Assembly: GCF_000194625.1 (NCBI RefSeq)
Contig: NC_015320.1
Span: 310,001 to 374,000, forward strand
Length of the DNA stretch: 64,000 bases
From: Archaeoglobus veneficus SNP6
GTDB lineage: Archaea; Halobacteriota; Archaeoglobi; Archaeoglobales; Archaeoglobaceae
Direction of reading: 5' to 3'
The notes beneath the pieces were generated by a model. That model did not search any database and was not told the DNA's origin. It was given only the letters and a program-made list of their open reading frames with translations. A program made the translations under genes and the position numbers. Position 1 is the stretch's first letter. Each line of letters opens with the position of its first letter. Positions 60,433 through 64,000 of this stretch are shown here, piece after piece.

Positions 60433-61311
60433 ATGTTTGAGAAAATTTTGTTTCCGACAGACTTTTCGGAAGTGTCTCTCCACGCCCTCGAGAACTGCAT
60501 ACCGAAATTATTTGAAATGGGGGCTAAGGAACTCATCGTAATTCATGTGGTGGATATAGTTCCAGAGGAGTTTGAAGTTCTTCACGCGCTCGAAATGAGA
60601 GCGAAGGAGAGGCTCGACGAAATTGTTGAGAAGTTAAAAGCGAAAGGGGTTAAAGTCACTGGGCTGGTCTGTTTTGGTTCTATATCGCCAGTCATAGCGG
60701 TTGAAGCAAAGTGTCCGTCTATAGAAATAGTTGACAGAGCTGCGTGCGAAATGGTTGATCTTGTTGTAATACCTTCTAAGGGTAAGCACATAAAGCGTAA
60801 GATGCAGATAGGCAGCACGGCAAGGAATGTCATCAGAAAGAGCAGCGTTCCTGTTCTTGTTCTCAAGTACGACTGGAATGAGGAGAAGAAGTCAATTGAA
60901 TGCCTTGGCGATTGTGCAACAATATTTGAGAGACCTCTGATCGCTCTCGACCTTTCGCCGTGCTCTGAACTCGTTGTGAGCGTTGTCAGAAGGTTTAGCG
61001 AGAAGATTAAGCGCGCGATGCTCTATCATGTCGTTGACTACGGCAGCGTCGAGGAGATGGAGGCTAACATGAAGAATGCAAAGAATGCCCTCGAACTGTA
61101 TGCTAAGAAGCTCAACATAGAATGCGAGACTGAGGTCGATGCCGGAATAGCGTCGAAAGAAATCCTTGCCAAGCTGCTGAGTTTTGAAGCCTCGATGCTC
61201 GTCGTTGGAAAGACTGGACGAGGATGGCTGAAGGAGATCCTCCTCGGAGGTACCGCGGATGCTGTGATAAAGGAGTCAAGTGTGCCAACTCTCGTCGTAC
61301 CCTGCAGGTAG
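60433..61311 (+). CDS. tandem universal stress protein
   Basis: This 292-residue protein has two Usp domains. The first begins FEKILFPTDFSEVSLHALEN; the second begins RPLIALDLSPCSELVVSVV and ends VVGKTGRGWLKEILLGGTADAVIKESSVPTLVV with the ATP-binding G-x2-G-x9-G pattern. It may respond to energy or stress and is separate from the sulfate genes, with its own TATA-like AAATATTAAATAG. GGGTGA precedes the ATG. Confidence 0.88.
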   Translation: MFEKILFPTDFSEVSLHALENCIPKLFEMGAKELIVIHVVDIVPEEFEVLHALEMRAKERLDEIVEKLKAKGVKVTGLVCFGSISPVIAVEAKCPSIEIVDRAACEMVDLVVIPSKGKHIKRKMQIGSTARNVIRKSSVPVLVLKYDWNEEKKSIECLGDCATIFERPLIALDLSPCSELVVSVVRRFSEKIKRAMLYHVVDYGSVEEMEANMKNAKNALELYAKKLNIECETEVDAGIASKEILAKLLSFEASMLVVGKTGRGWLKEILLGGTADAVIKESSVPTLVVPCR

Positions 61312-61386
61312 TAACATTTATTTTTATTTTAATTAAATTATTTTATACCTCTGCATAGTGAGACATTATTTTTTAGCTTTCGAAAC

Positions 61387-61395
61387 TTTTATATG
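61387..61395 (+). promoter_or_regulatory. TATA box of the aromatic leader transcript
   Basis: TTTTATATG is centred about 27 nt before the ATG of the short aromatic-rich ORF at 61418, so that ORF would begin at the transcript start. Confidence 0.5.
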
Positions 61396-61417
61396 CCTGC
61401 TGTGTAAGTTTTGTGGG

Positions 61418-61495
61418 ATGGAATTAATCCATTCGAACGTGGGTTATAACTTCGGATTCTGGTTCGGTTTTTGGTGGTTTAGCTTTAGCTGCTGA
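61418..61495 (+). CDS. candidate aromatic-rich leader peptide of the aro operon
   Basis: A 25-codon ORF starts MELIHSNVG and continues YNFGFWFGFWWFSFSC before TGA. Six Phe, three Trp and one Tyr make ten aromatic residues, all in the last 16 positions. It begins about 27 nt after a TATA box and ends 76 nt before the first gene of the aromatic amino acid operon. The composition matches the three end products of the pathway, so ribosome pausing when charged Phe, Tyr or Trp tRNA is scarce could control downstream transcription. It is inferred from sequence; I know of no described archaeal case. Confidence 0.55.
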   Translation: MELIHSNVGYNFGFWFGFWWFSFSC

Positions 61496-61550
61496 AATCT
61501 TCTTTCAACGGCTTCACGGTGTTCAGGTTTCTTGGCTTTTTAAATATTTA
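61485..61550 (+). promoter_or_regulatory. region between leader ORF and aro operon
   Basis: TGAAA-TCTTC-TTTCA (61493-61507) can form a small hairpin that contains the leader stop codon. Then GGCTTTTTAAATATTTA at 61534-61550 offers both a T-run, which could end transcription, and a TATA-like element 28 nt before ATG 61572. These may be alternative uses: attenuator site or second promoter. Confidence 0.4.
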
Positions 61551-61571
61551 TCAAAAAAATAAAAGGGGTGT

Positions 61572-62372
61572 ATGGAATTGGTGGGGAAAAGGAGGCGCAT
61601 GAAAAGGATCCTGAAAGGTGGAAAAGCACTAATCGTACCAATGGACCACGGAATAACGAAACCGGTGGAAGGAATCCAGAGAATCGACGACATCCTCAGG
61701 ACAATAGATGGAATTGCTGATGCAGTAGTTCTGCACAAGGGCGTCGTGAAGCACTCCTCATACGTTGCCGAAATGGAGATGGGTCTGATCGTCCATCTGA
61801 GTGCATCAACAAGTTACCATGCAAACGAGAAGGTAATAATTTGCAGTGTTGAGAAAGCCATAGAGCTTGGTGCGGATGCGGTCAGCATACACGTAAACGT
61901 CGGGAGCGAAACGGAATGTGAGCAGATCAGAGATGCGGGAATAATATCCGAAGCTTGCGATAAATATGGCATGCCTCTACTTGCTATGATGTACCCAAGA
62001 GGAAAGGATGTTGCCATCGCCGCAGAGACTGTAAAGCACGCTGTGAGAGTAGGCTACGAACTTGGGGCAGATATCGTGAAAACGAATTACACGGGCAGCG
62101 TTGAGAGCTTTGCGGAGGTGGTTGAGTACGTACCTATTCCTGTAGTCGTTGCGGGAGGGAGCAGGAAAAGCGATGAGAAACTGCTGGAAGAAGTAGCTCA
62201 GGCAATGCTTGCTGGCGCTGCTGGTGTGGCGATAGGCAGGAATGTCTTCCAGCACAATAATCCAGCGGCTATAGTAAAAGCTTTAAAGCGTGTGATACAC
62301 AATGGCATAAGTGTCGAAGAGGCAATGGAGGTCTTATATGAAAGAAATTTGGTTACTAACAGAGGGCGATAA
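61572..62372 (+). CDS. aroA': 2-amino-3,7-dideoxy-D-threo-hept-6-ulosonate synthase
   Basis: This 266-residue class I aldolase-like enzyme starts MELVGKRRRMKRILKGGKALIVPMDHGITKPVEGI; it includes VKTNYTG with the Schiff-base Lys and VVAGGSRK for phosphate binding. In archaea it joins 6-deoxy-5-ketofructose phosphate and aspartate semialdehyde to open the alternative route to dehydroquinate. The next gene is the partner DHQ synthase II, which overlaps it by 35 nt. Confidence 0.92.
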   Translation: MELVGKRRRMKRILKGGKALIVPMDHGITKPVEGIQRIDDILRTIDGIADAVVLHKGVVKHSSYVAEMEMGLIVHLSASTSYHANEKVIICSVEKAIELGADAVSIHVNVGSETECEQIRDAGIISEACDKYGMPLLAMMYPRGKDVAIAAETVKHAVRVGYELGADIVKTNYTGSVESFAEVVEYVPIPVVVAGGSRKSDEKLLEEVAQAMLAGAAGVAIGRNVFQHNNPAAIVKALKRVIHNGISVEEAMEVLYERNLVTNRGR

Positions 62373-63351
62373 CTGGAGTGAAGTCAAGGAACAGGTGAAG
62401 GATGCTATAGAGATAGGCTTTACTGGCGTCGTTGTGAAGGATGAATTTGCGGAAAAAGCCGCAAAGCTGGGTAGAATAGCTGTTGTTGGGAAGAGCGACG
62501 GCGAAGGACTTATTGGGAAAGGGAAGGCGTACTTCTTGGACATAACGTCTGCGGAAGCGCAGCAAGAAGCTATTGAGCTTTCGGAACATGCGGATTATCT
62601 CTTCCTGAGCTTTTCAGACTGGCGCATCATCCCTCTCGAAAACCTCATAGCCATGCGCAAGCGGGCGAAGATCATTGCTGAAGTTAGCAGTGTTGATGAC
62701 GCAAGGGTCGTGCTGACGACACTCGAGAAAGGAGCGGATGGCATTGCTGTTAAAGGCAACAGGGAGGAACTGCTTGGCTACTTCAAGGCCGTGATGGAGG
62801 ACTCTGGAAGACTGAACCTCAAACCGGCAAAAATCGTGGAGATAAAACCTCTCGGTGTCGGGGAGAGGGTTTGCATAGACACAGTTACGCTCATGAGCGT
62901 TGGAGAGGGGATGCTCGTTGGCAACAAAGCCGGTTTTATGTTCCTCGTTGCGAGTGAGAGTGAGGAGAGCGAGTACGTCGCTTCCCGCCCATTCAGAGTA
63001 AACGCAGGCAGTGTAAACGCGTACATAAAAGTTGGTGACAAAACGAAGTACCTTGCAGAACTCAAGACAGGCGATGAAGTGGAAATTGTGAGGTACGATG
63101 GAGCAGCGAGGAAGAGCTACGTTGGAAGGGTTAAGATAGAGCGTCGCCCCCTGATGCTCGTGAGAGCAGTAGCCAACGGAGAGGAGGGCAGCGTAATACT
63201 GCAGAACGCCGAAACAATAAAGCTGATAACGTCGGAAGGGAAGCACAAATCAGTTGCAGAACTCAAAGCAGGCGACGAGGTACTCGTCTGGGTTGGCCAA
63301 AAGGCGAGGCACTTCGGCGTGGGTGTGGAGGAGTTCATCATCGAGAGGTAA
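62338..63351 (+). CDS. aroB': 3-dehydroquinate synthase II
   Basis: This 337-residue protein matches archaeal DHQ synthase II, which oxidatively deaminates the previous enzyme's product to dehydroquinate. It has [22 protein letters not shown] at the start, and [15 protein letters not shown]-type [25 protein letters not shown] in the centre, then a C-terminal beta-rich domain. ATG 62338 is chosen with GGAGG upstream. It overlaps the previous gene by 35 nt and precedes aroD by 11 nt. Confidence 0.92.
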   Translation: MKEIWLLTEGDNWSEVKEQVKDAIEIGFTGVVVKDEFAEKAAKLGRIAVVGKSDGEGLIGKGKAYFLDITSAEAQQEAIELSEHADYLFLSFSDWRIIPLENLIAMRKRAKIIAEVSSVDDARVVLTTLEKGADGIAVKGNREELLGYFKAVMEDSGRLNLKPAKIVEIKPLGVGERVCIDTVTLMSVGEGMLVGNKAGFMFLVASESEESEYVASRPFRVNAGSVNAYIKVGDKTKYLAELKTGDEVEIVRYDGAARKSYVGRVKIERRPLMLVRAVANGEEGSVILQNAETIKLITSEGKHKSVAELKAGDEVLVWVGQKARHFGVGVEEFIIER

Positions 63352-63362
63352 CGAAGGATAGC

Positions 63363-63956
63363 ATGAAAATCGTCGTGTCAGCGAGGAGCCTGCAGGAAGC
63401 TAAGGCTGATTGCGACGTGGTTGAGCTGAGGCTCGATCTGTTCGATAGATTGCCTGCGATTTCTGAAGTTGAGGCCATATCGAAGGAAAAGATTGTTACT
63501 GTACGGAGAAAGGATGAGGGTGGCCTGTTTGAAGGGAGCGAGGAGGAAAGGCTCGAACTTATGAGGAAGTACGCCACAGTAGCGAACTACGTCGATGTTG
63601 AGTGCGATGCACATGACGACTTCTTCGACATGCCGTGCAAAATCATCGAGTCGTACCACAACTTCTCGGAAACGCCCCCGTTCGAGACTCTGAGAGATAT
63701 GATAGAGGGCAGGAGGGGCGACATCTTCAAGATCGCAACGCTTGGCAGGGATAAGAGAGACGTTTTGACTATCGTCAGAATCCTGTGCGAATATGACAAC
63801 GTTGTGGCGTTCCTCATGGGTGAGAAGTTCGCCTACACCCGCATTCTCGCAGTTATGCTCGGTTCACCCTTCATTTACTGTCATGCTGGCAATGCGGTAG
63901 CTCCGGGACAGCTTGAAGCAGGAAAAGCGAGAAAAATCCTCGAGATGTTACTATGA
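63363..63956 (+). CDS. aroD: 3-dehydroquinate dehydratase, type I
   Basis: This 197-residue enzyme has the type I fold: VVELRLDLFDRLP at the N-terminus, VTVRRKDEGGLF, catalytic His in IESYHNFSETP and the Schiff-base Lys in GDIFKIATLG. It ends with GSPFIYCHAGNAVAPGQL. It removes water from dehydroquinate, third step of the operon. Its stop overlaps the next ATG (ATGA). Confidence 0.93.
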   Translation: MKIVVSARSLQEAKADCDVVELRLDLFDRLPAISEVEAISKEKIVTVRRKDEGGLFEGSEEERLELMRKYATVANYVDVECDAHDDFFDMPCKIIESYHNFSETPPFETLRDMIEGRRGDIFKIATLGRDKRDVLTIVRILCEYDNVVAFLMGEKFAYTRILAVMLGSPFIYCHAGNAVAPGQLEAGKARKILEMLL

Positions 63957-64000
63957 AGCCGGGAATTTTGATTTACGGAATGGGGAGAATGGGTAAGTTC
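63953..64000 (+). CDS. start of a Rossmann-fold gene, probably prephenate dehydrogenase
   Basis: A frame opens at ATG 63953, overlapping the aroD stop, and reads MKPGILIYGMGRMGKF before the window ends. This G-x-G-x-x-G segment is the start of an NAD(P)-binding fold. Context suggests prephenate dehydrogenase (TyrA), often fused to chorismate mutase and prephenate dehydratase in Archaeoglobus, but only 16 residues are seen. Confidence 0.55.
   Translation, partial: MKPGILIYGMGRMGKF

Overview
This window comes from a hyperthermophilic, sulfate-reducing euryarchaeon of the Archaeoglobales, close to Archaeoglobus at genus level. It combines archaeal information-processing genes (S13, S4, S11, S15, L21e, RpoD, RpoF, TFS, Orc1/Cdc6) with methanogen-type C1 genes (fwdDBAC) and a complete dissimilatory sulfate-reduction set (sat, aprBA, qmoABC). 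Genes are tightly packed, with many ATGA overlaps, several GTG/TTG starts, and many start codons about 25-30 nt from a TATA box, which suggests leaderless mRNAs.

Layout: 1-3215, gatC/gatA edge, a small Cys protein, ASCH protein and tmcA. 3333-6218, a frameshifted membrane-protein gene, then rps13-rps4-rps11-rpoD. 6222-9929, nreA, a membrane gate-domain protein, a DUF89 phosphatase and a Cys-rich protein. 9930-12419, branched-polyamine operon speD-bpsA with a long leader, then an Mrp ATPase. 12493-16516, fwdDBAC. 16609-20507, UPF0282 hydrolase, CBS protein, zinc protein, membrane protein, trmY and a PAS histidine kinase. 20744-26552, pus10, rpl21e, rpoF, DUF655, ksgA, a nucleotidyltransferase and a radical SAM protein. 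26629-28056, an origin recognition box and orc1/cdc6, i.e. a probable replication origin. 28239-31066, an AT-rich accessory block with a TauE/SafE-DUF1634-RHH operon. 31159-37779, rps15, TFS, NUDIX, PHP, archaeosortase with archaetidylserine synthase/decarboxylase, pterin aldolase, HemK-type methyltransferase, TrmO and VapBC. 37848-43883, aminotransferase/Lrp, sfsA, a solo TnpB element, apgM and two damaged small genes. 43938-49578, a beta-helix protein, DUF2095, YchF, a small protein, a TPD-type nuclease, a lipoprotein and a membrane serine protease. 49935-60336, sulfate reduction genes followed by a second TauE/DUF1634 pair. 60433-64000, a stress protein and the archaeal aromatic amino acid operon.

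How they work together: Sat activates sulfate to APS, AprBA reduces APS to sulfite, and QmoABC supplies electrons from the quinone pool. The TauE/DUF1634 pair is the likely sulfur oxyanion transport partner. Fwd handles formyl-methanofuran at one end of the C1 pathway. Pus10 and TrmY, almost adjacent, act in sequence on tRNA position 54. The archaeosortase lies with the two archaetidylserine enzymes it depends on in haloarchaea.

The most unusual signals are two probable leader ORFs. One is a 25-codon peptide with ten aromatic residues (6 Phe, 3 Trp, 1 Tyr), placed about 27 nt after a TATA box and upstream of the aromatic operon; this looks like translation-based attenuation. The other is a 38-codon Lys/Arg-rich ORF in front of speD-bpsA whose stop codon overlaps the next Shine-Dalgarno. 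Three small genes appear frameshifted or interrupted at or near short repeats, which may be real decay or sequence error.
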